Of a DNA stretch of 64,000 bases, positions 40,981 through 49,756 are shown piece after piece (position 1 is the stretch's first letter; each line of letters opens with the position of its first letter). A program made the position numbers and the translations under genes. The DNA is from Anaerolineales bacterium. GTDB lineage: Bacteria; Chloroflexota; Anaerolineae; Anaerolineales; Villigracilaceae. Below the pieces are notes generated by a model, which was not told where the DNA came from, made no database searches, and saw nothing but the letters and a program-made list of their open reading frames with translations. The DNA lies in assembly GCA_016789305.1 (NCBI GenBank), contig JAEURJ010000016.1, forward strand, positions 124,001-188,000. Direction: 5' to 3'.

Positions 40981-42071
40981 TATTTTGGCAGGTCTCTTTT
41001 CAGGCGGGCGATCCAATTGCCGCCTAGAATATTAGCAGTGTCTGTTTCGGTATATCCGCGTGCGTGCAACAAGGATACCAGATTTTGTAAATCGGCAACT
41101 GTATCGATTTCAGGTGGAACGTGCTGCAAACCGAAGCCGCCATCAAAGTCGGAACCGACACCGGCATGGAGTGCGTCACCGGCCAACTGGCAGATATGAT
41201 CAATGTGATCGGCGACCACACTCAATGGGACTTCTTCCCGTTTGCTGTTCTTTTTGAAATCCCAACCCACTTTGAGATAGGTGTTGAAAGGAACCACCCC
41301 CACCACCCCATCGCGCCCAATGATGCCTTCGATAATCCGATCCGAGAAATGGCGGTTGGTATTCGCATTTGGCATCAGCGCAAGACAGTTGCCATGTGTT
41401 CCAACAATGGGGCCGTCATAAATATCCAATGCTTCGATCGCCGCCTCTTGGTCCATGTGACTCAAATCAAGCGTAAACTTGTATTCAGACATGGCCCCCA
41501 ATAACTGGCGGCCCTCTTTTGTCAACGGACCGGGTTCACGCCAGCCACCACAGTAGCGCGTCCCCACCCACGCCGGACCAATGAGGCGTACGCCAAGTTC
41601 GTACCATTCCTCCAATTCGGCAGGAGTGCGGACGCCTTCGGCGCCTTCCATCAACACAACCATGCCCACCGGGTGGCTGTCTTTGCTGGTATCAGACCAA
41701 TCGTCGAGAATCAAGTTCAGGTCGGCGTTGGAAGCGATCAGTCGAAATTTATCGGGAATCGAATCAGTCATGCGGTGATAAGTCATCAGTTGTTCACGAT
41801 ACAACTTGTGAGCCTCATCAAAGTTTTTATAGACCTGGGTTTCAAATTCGGAAGACTTAAATCGAATGGGGCTGGCAAAAAGCGTGGAAAAGATAATGGC
41901 AACATTTCCGCGCTGGTAATCAGGCCACCCAAGCAGGGAATCGCCGTTTTCAACCACAGTACGGGAACCAACTTCAAGCCTGCGAGTTTCTTCAGCGGAG
42001 CGTGTGTAATCGCGCCCGTAGTTGAGCATGTTAAAAGCAATATCTGCGTGACCGTCGACAATGAGTGTCAT
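40980..42071 (-). CDS. M19-family membrane dipeptidase-like hydrolase
   Basis: 363 residues of the renal dipeptidase (M19) family, an amidohydrolase-type TIM barrel with two zinc ions. Ligand motifs: VDGHADIAFNM (HxD), VLMEGAEG (bridging Glu), DLSHMDQEA and GTHGNCLALMPNANTNRH (His ligands), GVGSDFDGGFGL (Asp). It hydrolyses dipeptides with a C-terminal D- or L-residue in known members. No signal peptide, so it is probably cytoplasmic, and would take up the products of the M42 and S51 peptidases encoded 9 kb away. Confidence 0.9.
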   Translation of the reverse strand: MTLIVDGHADIAFNMLNYGRDYTRSAEETRRLEVGSRTVVENGDSLLGWPDYQRGNVAIIFSTLFASPIRFKSSEFETQVYKNFDEAHKLYREQLMTYHRMTDSIPDKFRLIASNADLNLILDDWSDTSKDSHPVGMVVLMEGAEGVRTPAELEEWYELGVRLIGPAWVGTRYCGGWREPGPLTKEGRQLLGAMSEYKFTLDLSHMDQEAAIEALDIYDGPIVGTHGNCLALMPNANTNRHFSDRIIEGIIGRDGVVGVVPFNTYLKVGWDFKKNSKREEVPLSVVADHIDHICQLAGDALHAGVGSDFDGGFGLQHVPPEIDTVADLQNLVSLLHARGYTETDTANILGGNWIARLKRDLPK

Positions 42072-42081
42072 CTGTTATTGA

Positions 42082-42115
42082 AGAGCGCACCTTTCGGTGC
42101 GCTCTGTTCCTTTTT
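42082..42115. terminator. Hairpin between rpsA and dipeptidase genes
   Basis: AGAGCGCACC / GGTGCGCTCT with loop TTTC. The T-rich side (CCTTTTTATT) lies in plus orientation, so it fits termination on the plus strand better than for the minus-strand genes. Confidence 0.5.
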
Positions 42116-42116
42116 A

Positions 42117-43334
42117 TTATTCGTTGTCGTCCTGATCGCCAAATTCCTGTGTCAGGAGTTTGAAATCCTTGTCAGCAAATGCTGCAGAATCCACTTTGCG
42201 CAGGCTCAAACCAATGCGATGTTGTTCGGAGTCAATGCGAATGACGCGAAGGGTCTTGACATCGCCTTCCTTGAGGACTTCCTTGGGATGTTCGACACGA
42301 TTCTCGCTTAACTCGGAGATATGGATCAGACCTTCGATATCGCCTTCCAGACGGGCAAAAGCACCGAACTTGGTCAGGCGGGTAATGACGCCTTCCACAA
42401 GTTGGCCAACGCTGAATTTCTCAACGCGGTTCTTCCAGGGATCATCCTGCAAAGCGCGGATCGAAAGGCCAATGCGTTTCTTATCCTTGTCGACATTGAT
42501 AACCTTGACCTGGACTTCCTGCCCGACTTCCAGCATTTCCTTGGGATGCTGAATGCGATCCCAGGAGAGTTCGGAAAGATGGACAAGACCATCGGCACCA
42601 TTGACGTTAACGAATGCGCCAAAGTCCGCAAGGCTGGTAACGCGCCCGGTATACGTCTTCCCTTCTTCAAGTTCGCTGATCACGCGATCCTTCATCGAGG
42701 AACGGGATTCAGTATTCGCAGCACGCTCTGAAAGGATCAAGCGGCGGCGTTCACGATCGACTTCGATAATTCGTACGGAAATGGGCTGGCCGACCATTTT
42801 TTGCCAGCGTTGTTCCGGAGTATCACCAGTGGACAGGGCACGACGGGTCTGACTAAATTGCGAAGAAGGAACGAAGCCGCGCAGGCTGCCGATCCCAACG
42901 ATCAGACCACCCTTGTTAAAGCCGATGATCTTGCTGTCGATGACAGTTTCATCCGCAATGTTCTTTTCAACATTTTCCCAGGACATTTGCTCCTGGGCTC
43001 GTTTAAACGAAAGGACAACATTGCCATTCTCATCTTCAGGACGAATGACAAAAACACTGACTTCCTGTCCCACTTTAAGAGCCGCGCGCTCATCCTCCGT
43101 GAGTTGTTCCAACTCGCGGCTGTTAATCACGCCTTCGGACTTGGCGCCAATACTTACAAGTATCTGGCTTTGGCCAATACTTGCAATCATGCCTTTGCGG
43201 ATCTCTCCGGCTTGAGGCAATTCAACGCTAAGAGACTCAGACTCCAGCAGTGACTCCATTGTTTGGTTGTTGTTGGGCTGGTCTCCCTGCGTATTGGCGG
43301 CCCCCTGCCCATTCAGGGCTTCATTTTGATCCAT
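42117..43334 (-). CDS. rpsA: Ribosomal protein S1-like, four S1 domains
   Basis: 405 residues. An N-terminal Gln/Asn-rich stretch (about 45 residues) precedes four S1 RNA-binding domains: KGMIASIGQSQILVSIGAKSEGVI, DSKIIGFNKGGLIVGIGSLRGFVP, TGRVTSLADFGAFVNVNGADGLVHLSELS and EGVITRLTKFGAFARLEGDIEGLIHISELS. Such short S1 proteins are usual outside Proteobacteria and bind mRNA at the ribosome. ATG 43334 is chosen, with GGAG nine bases before it; an earlier in-frame TTG overlaps that site. Confidence 0.9.
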   Translation of the reverse strand: MDQNEALNGQGAANTQGDQPNNNQTMESLLESESLSVELPQAGEIRKGMIASIGQSQILVSIGAKSEGVINSRELEQLTEDERAALKVGQEVSVFVIRPEDENGNVVLSFKRAQEQMSWENVEKNIADETVIDSKIIGFNKGGLIVGIGSLRGFVPSSQFSQTRRALSTGDTPEQRWQKMVGQPISVRIIEVDRERRRLILSERAANTESRSSMKDRVISELEEGKTYTGRVTSLADFGAFVNVNGADGLVHLSELSWDRIQHPKEMLEVGQEVQVKVINVDKDKKRIGLSIRALQDDPWKNRVEKFSVGQLVEGVITRLTKFGAFARLEGDIEGLIHISELSENRVEHPKEVLKEGDVKTLRVIRIDSEQHRIGLSLRKVDSAAFADKDFKLLTQEFGDQDDNE

Positions 43335-43503
43335 CACTAGCGACTCCAATTAAAAGAAATGTAAGGCGGATTATACAAGCTAAAGCATAAGTTGGCAACC
43401 CTGATACTCATACTTGGGGACTATTTTTGTTGAAAAAGACAGTTCCAGCTTGTGTAATGACAAAATCAAAAGTGGAGTTATAATCACGGGCTGGAGTACA
43501 TAA

Positions 43504-44607
43504 ATGCCTGCCATATTTCCTTTTACAGCTATCGTAGGACAGGAGCGCATGAAACGCGCTCTCATTTTGAATGCCGTTGACACACGCATCGGCGGTGTAT
43601 TGATCCGTGGTGAACGCGGTACAGCAAAATCAACTGCGGCACGTTCATTGGCGGCATTGCTTCCCAAAGTACAAGTCGTCCAGGATTGCCGCTTTGGATG
43701 TGACCCTGAAAAACCCGGGACATGGTGTACCGAATGCAAAGAACGGTATGCATCCGCAAAAAAACTTCCCACCTCAGAGCGCTTGACGCCATTTGTCAAC
43801 CTGCCTGTTTCTGCCACCGAAGATCGCGTGGTCGGTACTCTTGATATTGAAAAAGCCATTCAAAAAGGCGAGCGACATTTCGAACCCGGCATTCTCGCCG
43901 GCGCAAACCGCGGCCTGCTTTATATTGACGAAGTAAATCTATTGGACGATCATGTGGTGGATGTTCTCTTGGATTCCGCCGCCATGGGCGTCAACATGGT
44001 CGAACGCGAAGGCATTTCCTTCACCCATCCGGCACGCTTCATTCTCGTCGGGACGATGAATCCTGAAGAAGGAGATCTCCGCCCTCAGTTGCTGGACCGC
44101 TTTGCGCTATCCGTGGAGATCGTCGGCATCCGTGAGGCACGTGAACGCGTGACCATTATGGAACGCAATCTCTCCTACGAAAAAGATGCAGACGCCTTCC
44201 GCAAAACCTGGCTTCCCAAGGAAGAAGAGCTTTCCGAAAAGATCAAGCGTGGACGCGAGCTTGTGGATCAAGTCACCCATACCAGCCGTGACCTGCTCTC
44301 AATCGCCGCTCTCACAGCGTCGTTAAATGTCGACGGTCACCGCGCAGATCTGGTCATCTTAAAAGCCGCGCGCGCTGAAGCAGCTTATGAGGGCCGCACC
44401 AAGATCAACGACCACGATATTGCACTTGCCGCAGAATTGGCGCTCCCCCATCGTATTAAAAAGACTGCCTTTGCACAAGCCGAAATGACCACCGAACAAT
44501 TGCAGGAACGCATCGAGCAATTGGCGGGTCAATCCGTGCCGAGCGACGAAAAAGAAGATTCGTCTGAAAGCAAACAGGATGGCGAATCAGAGGAAAAAAA
44601 AACTTAA
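43504..44607 (+). CDS. chlI: Chelatase AAA+ subunit (ChlI/BchI type); N-terminal part of a frameshift-linked ChlD
   Basis: 367 residues. Walker A is RGERGTAKSTAAR, Walker B LLYIDEVNLLDDHVVD, sensor GTMNPEEGDLRPQLLDRF, Arg finger region REARERV. This is the AAA+ motor of magnesium/cobalt chelatase. The protein ends at a TAA immediately after nine A, in an acidic Lys/Glu/Ser linker (SSESKQDGESEEKKT). In the -1 frame translation continues into the VWA domain encoded next, without a stop. A TATAAT lies at 43479-43484 and GGAG nine bases before ATG 43504. No CobN/ChlH subunit is in the window. Confidence 0.92.
   Translation: MPAIFPFTAIVGQERMKRALILNAVDTRIGGVLIRGERGTAKSTAARSLAALLPKVQVVQDCRFGCDPEKPGTWCTECKERYASAKKLPTSERLTPFVNLPVSATEDRVVGTLDIEKAIQKGERHFEPGILAGANRGLLYIDEVNLLDDHVVDVLLDSAAMGVNMVEREGISFTHPARFILVGTMNPEEGDLRPQLLDRFALSVEIVGIREARERVTIMERNLSYEKDADAFRKTWLPKEEELSEKIKRGRELVDQVTHTSRDLLSIAALTASLNVDGHRADLVILKAARAEAAYEGRTKINDHDIALAAELALPHRIKKTAFAQAEMTTEQLQERIEQLAGQSVPSDEKEDSSESKQDGESEEKKT
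44594..44602 (+). promoter_or_regulatory. Nine-A slippery run, candidate -1 frameshift site
   Basis: GAGG followed by nine A, then CTTAA. The zero frame stops three bases after the run; a slip of -1 (or slippage by the polymerase) fuses the AAA+ and VWA parts into one 687-residue ChlD-like protein. AGAGG just upstream could act as an internal Shine-Dalgarno stimulator; GTCC/GGAC can form a short hairpin about 30 bases downstream. Confidence 0.65.
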
Positions 44608-44657
44608 AGCTCGACGATGAAACGCAGGAAGGTCCGCAGCAGGGACAGCCTGAACCC

Positions 44658-45566
44658 ATGCCCCAGGATGTGTTTGCGAACACAAGCTCCAACTGGTGGG
44701 ATGGCGGACAAAAGGTGAAACCGGGCGAGACCTTCCAGCCGCGTAAACTAAACACCCCGCTCGACAAATTAACCCGCAAACAGGCCGGCCGCCGCTCGCT
44801 CACCAAAACGGAGCGCAAGCATGGCCGCTATATCAAGTCACGCCCCGCAGGCGATAACCTCACCGATATCGCCTTCGATGCGTCATTCCGCGCTGCGGCA
44901 CCCTTTCAAAAGCAACGTGTGGAAGAACGCAAGAAACTGGCCTTCTCGATCAAGAAAAGTGACCTGCAGCGCAAGATACGCGTAAAGCGTGTTGCAAATT
45001 TGGTTTTATTTCTCGTCGATGCCTCGTGGTCCATGGCCGTGGCGGAACGTATGAATGCCACAAAAGGAGCAATTCTTTCCCTGTTGACTGATGCCTATCA
45101 ACGCCGTGACCGCGTGGGTCTGATCGTCTTCCAAAAAGACCGCGCCACACTTGTGCTGCCCCCAACCAATTCAGTTCAACTTGCACAACGCGCATTGATG
45201 GATATCCCCGTCGGCGGCAAGACACCGCTGTCTGCCGGCCTGTTCATGGCGCACGATGTCTTGAAACACGAAAAGCACATTCATCCAGACGTTGAACCTT
45301 TGTTGATGGTCATGACCGATGGCGCAGGCAACGTCTCGCTCGGCACCATGCCTCCGCAGGAAGAGTCATTCAGATTCGCCGAAATGATCGCGATGGACAA
45401 GATCCGCTCGGTGGTGATCAATATGGAACACGCGGCCTTCGATCAAGGTCTTGCGCAGCAACTAGCCGACCACCTTGAAGCACCATGTTTTGCACTCAGC
45501 GAATTGAAAGCCGAGAATTTGTACAACGCGGTCAAGCAGGGAATGGCCGCGCCGTCGAAGAAGTAA
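44658..45566 (+). CDS. Chelatase VWA-domain part (ChlD C-terminal half)
   Basis: 302 residues if counted from ATG 44658, but the open frame extends back to the nine-A run at 44594-44602 (linker LDDETQEGPQQGQPEPMPQ), and no ribosome-binding site precedes 44658. Integrin-I/VWA fold with MIDAS motif LVDASWSMA (DxSxS), then TPLSAGL and MVMTDGAGN. The linker with basic/acidic patches and AGRRSLTKTERKHGRYIKSRP is typical of ChlD/BchD, which bridges the AAA+ ring and the catalytic chelatase subunit. Most likely expressed as a fusion by frameshifting at the upstream run. Confidence 0.88.
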   Translation: MPQDVFANTSSNWWDGGQKVKPGETFQPRKLNTPLDKLTRKQAGRRSLTKTERKHGRYIKSRPAGDNLTDIAFDASFRAAAPFQKQRVEERKKLAFSIKKSDLQRKIRVKRVANLVLFLVDASWSMAVAERMNATKGAILSLLTDAYQRRDRVGLIVFQKDRATLVLPPTNSVQLAQRALMDIPVGGKTPLSAGLFMAHDVLKHEKHIHPDVEPLLMVMTDGAGNVSLGTMPPQEESFRFAEMIAMDKIRSVVINMEHAAFDQGLAQQLADHLEAPCFALSELKAENLYNAVKQGMAAPSKK

Positions 45567-45607
45567 GACAAAGTGACAGTCACCATTAAGGTGACTGTCA
45601 CTTTGTC
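45567..45607. terminator. Hairpin between convergent genes
   Basis: Perfect 18-bp stem GACAAAGTGACAGTCACC with loop ATTAA; no T tract, but well placed between convergent genes. Confidence 0.7.
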
Positions 45608-45610
45608 AAC

Positions 45611-47026
45611 TCAAGAATCAAATCCCAGTCCCAGTGCATCCAAAGTTCTTAACCACAGATTTCTTTTGCCAGCGTTGCGATCCGCCTGATCCAGTGACCA
45701 TCTTGTGAAGTTGATGATCGGCGAGCGGAAGGGTTCTGGTGGAAATGGAAATGGTTTCGATTTCACCATCTGCAATGAAGTGCGTTCGGTCTTTTTATTA
45801 TCCAAAAGATCCAGCATCACCTGCGCGCCGAAGCGCGATGCGCCAACTCCCAAGCCGGTATACCCCAACGCATATGCTACTTTATCGCCGTATGCTTTAC
45901 CCCAAAACACCGTATACCGTGAGCAGGTGTCAATCGCGCCGCCCCACGCGTGCGTGAAGCGCAGCCCCGTCAGCTGGGGGAATGTTTGGAAGAAATGCTC
46001 CGCCAATCGGGCGAAGGAGGCGGGGTTTGATTCCAAGTGTGGACCCACTCCATTATTGTGATAATAAATCGCATCATACCCACCCCACAGAATCCGCCCA
46101 TCCTCGCTGGTGCGATAGTAATGGAACTGATTGCCATTGTCGCTCAGACCCTCACGTCCGCGCCAGCCGATCTCGTCACGCTGCGATTTCGATAGCGGTT
46201 CGGTCATCAACACATAATCATAAACAGGCACTACATAAAACGAAAGACGTTTAAGTAAAGGTGGGAATGCATTGGTGGCAAGTGCCACTCGTTTGGATTC
46301 TATTTCACCATATTGAGTTTTGAGGATCACGGTCTCGCGCCTCTCTTCCAACGCCGTCACCTGCGTGTGTTCAAACAAGCGGACTCCAACTTCCAGGCAG
46401 GCTCTTCTTAATCCCCACGCCAACCGCGCGGGGTTGACCAGCGCCACGGACGGATCGTGAATGCCCGCGAGATAGGTGGGCGAGTTGGCGCGCGCGCGCA
46501 TTTGATCGCGGTCCAAAAACTGAATATGCTCCCCCACCGCTGCGGACTCTTCTGCCTCTTCGCGAAGTTCATCCACTTGATATTCTTCCGTGGCAATGTT
46601 GATCTCGCCCGAACGAATGAAATCGCAATCGATGTTGTATTGTTTGATCGTAGCTTCGATGCCGTCGAGATTCTTGTGTCCGAGTTCCACCAGTTTGGAC
46701 ATTTCTTTAGGCCAGCGGTTCATTCCGTTTTGAAAGGAATGCGTCAGCGACGAGGCGACGAAGCCACCGTTTCGTCCGCTGGCACCGATGGCGGTTTCCC
46801 CCGCTTCGAGTAAAACCACTTCGCGATTTGGATCAGCTTGCTTCACCTGCAACGCCGTCCACAATCCAGTGAAGCCTGCGCCGACAACAACAAGATCAGC
46901 AGTGATCTTTTCAGTCAGCGCAGAAAAGGGCTCAGGCCGTTGGTGATCATCCAACCAGAACGGCGTGAGTTTCACATCCGCAAGAGACTTGAGTGTCTCA
47001 GGGCGCGGAGTGTTTGAGAATTGCAT
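45611..47026 (-). CDS. FAD-dependent oxidoreductase, DAO/glycine-oxidase family
   Basis: 471 residues. The FAD-binding site is ADLVVVGAGFTGLWTALQV, followed by VVLLEAGETAIGASGRNGGFV (family motif GASGRNGG). Later segments include VVPVYDYVLMTEPLS, RTSEDGRILWGGYD, LTGLRFTHAWGGAIDTCSRYTVFWG and ALGYTGLGVGASRFGAQ, the FAD-closing part. The layout is that of PuuB-like gamma-glutamylputrescine or similar amine/amino-acid oxidases; the substrate is not determined. Monocistronic. Confidence 0.88.
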   Translation of the reverse strand: MQFSNTPRPETLKSLADVKLTPFWLDDHQRPEPFSALTEKITADLVVVGAGFTGLWTALQVKQADPNREVVLLEAGETAIGASGRNGGFVASSLTHSFQNGMNRWPKEMSKLVELGHKNLDGIEATIKQYNIDCDFIRSGEINIATEEYQVDELREEAEESAAVGEHIQFLDRDQMRARANSPTYLAGIHDPSVALVNPARLAWGLRRACLEVGVRLFEHTQVTALEERRETVILKTQYGEIESKRVALATNAFPPLLKRLSFYVVPVYDYVLMTEPLSKSQRDEIGWRGREGLSDNGNQFHYYRTSEDGRILWGGYDAIYYHNNGVGPHLESNPASFARLAEHFFQTFPQLTGLRFTHAWGGAIDTCSRYTVFWGKAYGDKVAYALGYTGLGVGASRFGAQVMLDLLDNKKTERTSLQMVKSKPFPFPPEPFRSPIINFTRWSLDQADRNAGKRNLWLRTLDALGLGFDS

Positions 47027-47150
47027 GAGTTCTCCAAGGTCGCGGTCCGCTCGAATTCATCGAACGGATTCATAGATTTTAGATAGTGTAACGGGGAAGG
47101 CAGGGAAGAGTCAATTGAAAAGGCGTCAACAAAAGTTGACACCTCTTCAA

Positions 47151-47963
47151 TTATTTCAAATCCAGTTGCTTTTTCAGCCATGCTTTTCTATCCTGCGTGG
47201 CATCTTCATTCAATCCATGACCTGCTTCATATAGTTTCTTTTCCTTAGGCTCTTGAGCCGCGATAAAGAACTCGTCCGCTCTCTCCAGAGGAACGTGAAA
47301 GTCATCATTCCCAAATTGAAAAAAGAGGGGAGCAGGCGATAGATTCGAGATATGTGTAATGGGGTCGATCTCAGCCATTTCGCGGATAAATATCTCGCGT
47401 GCTTCTCCTTCCAGTTTGGGAGCATATAAATACCAGTCAGAGAAGCGAGGCGTGGCTGCCATGATCACATAGTGTGTAGGACGTTTATCCAAACTACCAG
47501 CGAGGACGCCGTACATGCCAGCAAAGTCATGACCTACAAAAGCAAATCGTTTGGCATCTACATTGGGTTGAGAAAGTAAATAATCCATGAAGCGCCGCAG
47601 ATTGACGACTTCTTCCATTGAATTTTGCATATCATCTGCCTGAGTTCGCTTCATGAAGAAATCAGGGTCAGACCACATGGTTTCGACGGTCAGGCAAATG
47701 ACTCCGCTCTTCGCCATCTCGACGGCTTCGTTCACAAACTGACTTCGGTTGGAATCATGCTCTTCAGGCGCATACCAATGGACATACAGAATCGCAGGAA
47801 AGGGTCCTTTTCCATCCGGGAGAAACAACTCCGTTGTACGGCGAAATCCAAAGGGAGTTTGAAAAACCAGCAATTGCTTTTCATATCCTTCTTCTTTTTT
47901 CGCTCCAATAAGGCGTACATCAGTCAAAGCCAGCTTCGGATAATTTTTCATTTGAGTCAGCAT
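47151..47963 (-). CDS. Dienelactone-hydrolase-like alpha/beta hydrolase
   Basis: 270 residues with the hydrolase fold: LLVFQTPFGFRRTTELFLPDGKGPFPAILYVHWYAPE (oxyanion region) and KRFAFVGHDFAGMYGVLAG, where the nucleophile-elbow position is Asp instead of the common Ser. LFFQFGNDDFHVPLERADEFF and YEAGHGLNEDA provide the acid and histidine. An aspartate nucleophile occurs in dehalogenases and epoxide hydrolases, so the chemistry may differ from an esterase. No signal peptide. The gene is divergent from the serS T-box region. Confidence 0.8.
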   Translation of the reverse strand: MLTQMKNYPKLALTDVRLIGAKKEEGYEKQLLVFQTPFGFRRTTELFLPDGKGPFPAILYVHWYAPEEHDSNRSQFVNEAVEMAKSGVICLTVETMWSDPDFFMKRTQADDMQNSMEEVVNLRRFMDYLLSQPNVDAKRFAFVGHDFAGMYGVLAGSLDKRPTHYVIMAATPRFSDWYLYAPKLEGEAREIFIREMAEIDPITHISNLSPAPLFFQFGNDDFHVPLERADEFFIAAQEPKEKKLYEAGHGLNEDATQDRKAWLKKQLDLK

Positions 47964-48012
47964 GATCTCTCCATGGAAATTGGTTTCGCTGATTATATGG
48001 GATTCCCGTTTC

Positions 48013-48040
48013 TTGACATCCCTCTCCAGATGGGTATAAT
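48013..48040 (+). promoter_or_regulatory. Promoter of serS T-box transcript
   Basis: TTGACA and TATAAT with a 16-base spacer; transcript start expected near 48047. Confidence 0.8.
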
Positions 48041-48046
48041 CACGCC

Positions 48047-48370
48047 AATCAATTGCGTGAAGACAAGTACCTGTTCAACTGTTCAGAGAGCTGCCGCTCC
48101 GTGCGAGGCAGCCAGCCAGACAGCGAAATCCCCTTCACCTTATCTTTCGCAGGGATATCAAACATGATGTCGTAAGAAAGACGGGCAGTACCCGTTACAG
48201 TACACTCCGAGACCCCCACCCTTCCTCCCCCAAATTCGACACGCAATTTAGGGAAAAAGGAAAACCTCCCCAATCGAATTTGGGGAGGTGCCGAAGGCGG
48301 AGGGGGTAAAAGCAGGTGGCACCACGAAACGCCCCTTCGTCCTGCAATGGATCGGGGGCGTATTTTATTC
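48047..48370 (+). ncRNA. T-box leader of serS
   Basis: Stem I runs from about 48055 to 48150 with AGTA (48066-48069) facing CGAA in the specifier loop and a distal arm CAGAGAGCTGCC / GGCAGC. TCC at 48129-48131, just after GAA, is the likely serine specifier (an ATC read one base earlier would be the alternative). The T-box AGGTGGCACCACG lies at 48314-48326, followed by a terminator with stem ACGCCCC / GGGGCGT (48329-48361) and a T-rich tail. Uncharged tRNA-Ser would stabilise the antiterminator and allow serS expression. Between stem I and the T-box lies a repeat of about 95 bases. Confidence 0.92.
48213..48308. repeat. Palindromic repeat inside the T-box leader
   Basis: CCCCCAAATTCGA (48226-48240 area) and TCGAATTTGGGG (48274-48285 area) form an inverted pair; outer parts CCCCCACCCTTCC and GGCGGAGGGGG also pair. 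It looks like a miniature mobile or REP-type element that sits between stem I and the antiterminator. Confidence 0.6.
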
Positions 48371-48391
48371 CCTGCACACGGAGGTGCAAAC

Positions 48392-49660
48392 ATGTTGGAC
48401 ATCAATTTAATTCGCGAAAATCCTGAACTGGTCCGCAAGGCAATCAAGGATCGTCAGGGTGACCCATCCCCGGTGGATGCAATCCTTAAGTTGGATGAAA
48501 AACGCCGCGGTCTTTTGGGACAAGTGGAAACACTCAAAGCAGAGCGGAACACTGTGTCAAAGGAGATCGGGCAAATGAAAGACGCAGCAGCCCGGCAGTT
48601 AAAGGTCGATGCGATGCGCGTGGTCGGCGATCAAATTGCAGCGTTGGACAAGCAGGTCGCTGAAGTCGAAACCGAACTGAACGGACTCACATCCACGCTC
48701 CCGAATATTCCCGATGAACGAACTCCATATGGAACGACTGAAGATGAAAACGTGATTCTGCGCACGATGGGCGAGCCACGCAAATTTGATTTCAAACCGC
48801 TTCCCCACTGGGACCTCGGAACTGCTCTTGGCATCATTGACTTTGAGCGTGGCACCAAACTGACCGGCTCACGCTTCTACGTTTTGCAAAAAGCAGGCGC
48901 ACGATTGCAGCGCGCATTGATCGCGTGGATGCTTGACCTGCATACCCGCCAGAATTATCAGGAAGAGTATTTGCCATTCATGGTCAAGACCGCGACAGTG
49001 TATGGCGCGGGTCAACTGCCGAAGTTTGCGGACAACTTGTACAAGGATCACGAAGAAGATTTGTATTTTGTGCCCACCGCCGAAATCCCATTGACCGGTT
49101 TGCACATGGAGGAAATTCTCGATGAAGCTTCCCTGCCGAGGATGTACACTGCGTACACGCCATGCTTCCGCCGCGAAAAAATGAGCGCAGGCCGCGACGT
49201 GCGCGGCATCAAGCGCGGACATCAATTCGATAAAGTGGAAATGTACATTTACAGCAAACCTGAAGAGTCAGATGCGCTGCATCAGAAAATGCTCAAGGAT
49301 GCCGAAGAGACCTGTTCATTGCTTGGGATTCCATATCGTGTAAAACAACTCTGCACTGCGGATATTGGCTTCGGCGCCACCATGACCTACGACCTGGAGA
49401 TGTGGGCACCCGGCTGTGACGAATGGCTGGAGGTCTCTTCGATCTCAAATGACGGCGACTTTCAGGCGCGTCGTGCGAATATAAAGTATCGTCCGGCGGA
49501 TGGCGGCAAGGCGAAATTCCTGCACACTCTGAATGGTTCAGGGCTTGGCCTGCCGCGAACGATGATCGCCGTGATGGAAAATTATCAGCAAGCCGATGGT
49601 TCAATCATCGTTCCCGAAGTGCTGCGCCCATGGATGGGCGGGATCGATGTGATCAAGTAA
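48392..49660 (+). CDS. serS: Seryl-tRNA synthetase
   Basis: 422 residues. The N-terminal coiled-coil arm that grips tRNA-Ser spans about residues 25-100 ([27 protein letters not shown]). The class II core follows: motif 2 [18 protein letters not shown], then [21 protein letters not shown] and motif 3 [25 protein letters not shown] lies seven bases before ATG 48392; an upstream ATG at 48347 falls in the T-box terminator and is rejected. Expression is controlled by the T-box. Confidence 0.97.
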   Translation: MLDINLIRENPELVRKAIKDRQGDPSPVDAILKLDEKRRGLLGQVETLKAERNTVSKEIGQMKDAAARQLKVDAMRVVGDQIAALDKQVAEVETELNGLTSTLPNIPDERTPYGTTEDENVILRTMGEPRKFDFKPLPHWDLGTALGIIDFERGTKLTGSRFYVLQKAGARLQRALIAWMLDLHTRQNYQEEYLPFMVKTATVYGAGQLPKFADNLYKDHEEDLYFVPTAEIPLTGLHMEEILDEASLPRMYTAYTPCFRREKMSAGRDVRGIKRGHQFDKVEMYIYSKPEESDALHQKMLKDAEETCSLLGIPYRVKQLCTADIGFGATMTYDLEMWAPGCDEWLEVSSISNDGDFQARRANIKYRPADGGKAKFLHTLNGSGLGLPRTMIAVMENYQQADGSIIVPEVLRPWMGGIDVIK

Positions 49661-49674
49661 CGACGACTCTCGAC

Positions 49675-49735
49675 GTAGAGGCGACCCGCCCAGCGAAATT
49701 AAGGTGACATGATTAAGATTGACGGGTCGCCCCTA
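49675..49735. repeat. GTAGxGGCGACCCGCC inverted-repeat element, copy A
   Basis: Starts GTAGAGGCGACCCGCCCAGCG and ends GGGTCGCCCCTAC, so the ends are complementary; the middle is AT-rich. Copy B lies at 50823-50884. The two share 18 bases at the left end, with different middles. Confidence 0.75.
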
Positions 49736-49756
49736 CAACCAATAACAGGAGAATGA

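Noticed and set aside
44658-45566. VWA part as an independent gene starting at ATG 44658
   Set aside because: No ribosome-binding site, and the frame is open upstream to the nine-A run; a frameshift product explains it better, though it is listed from this ATG as the minimal coding part.
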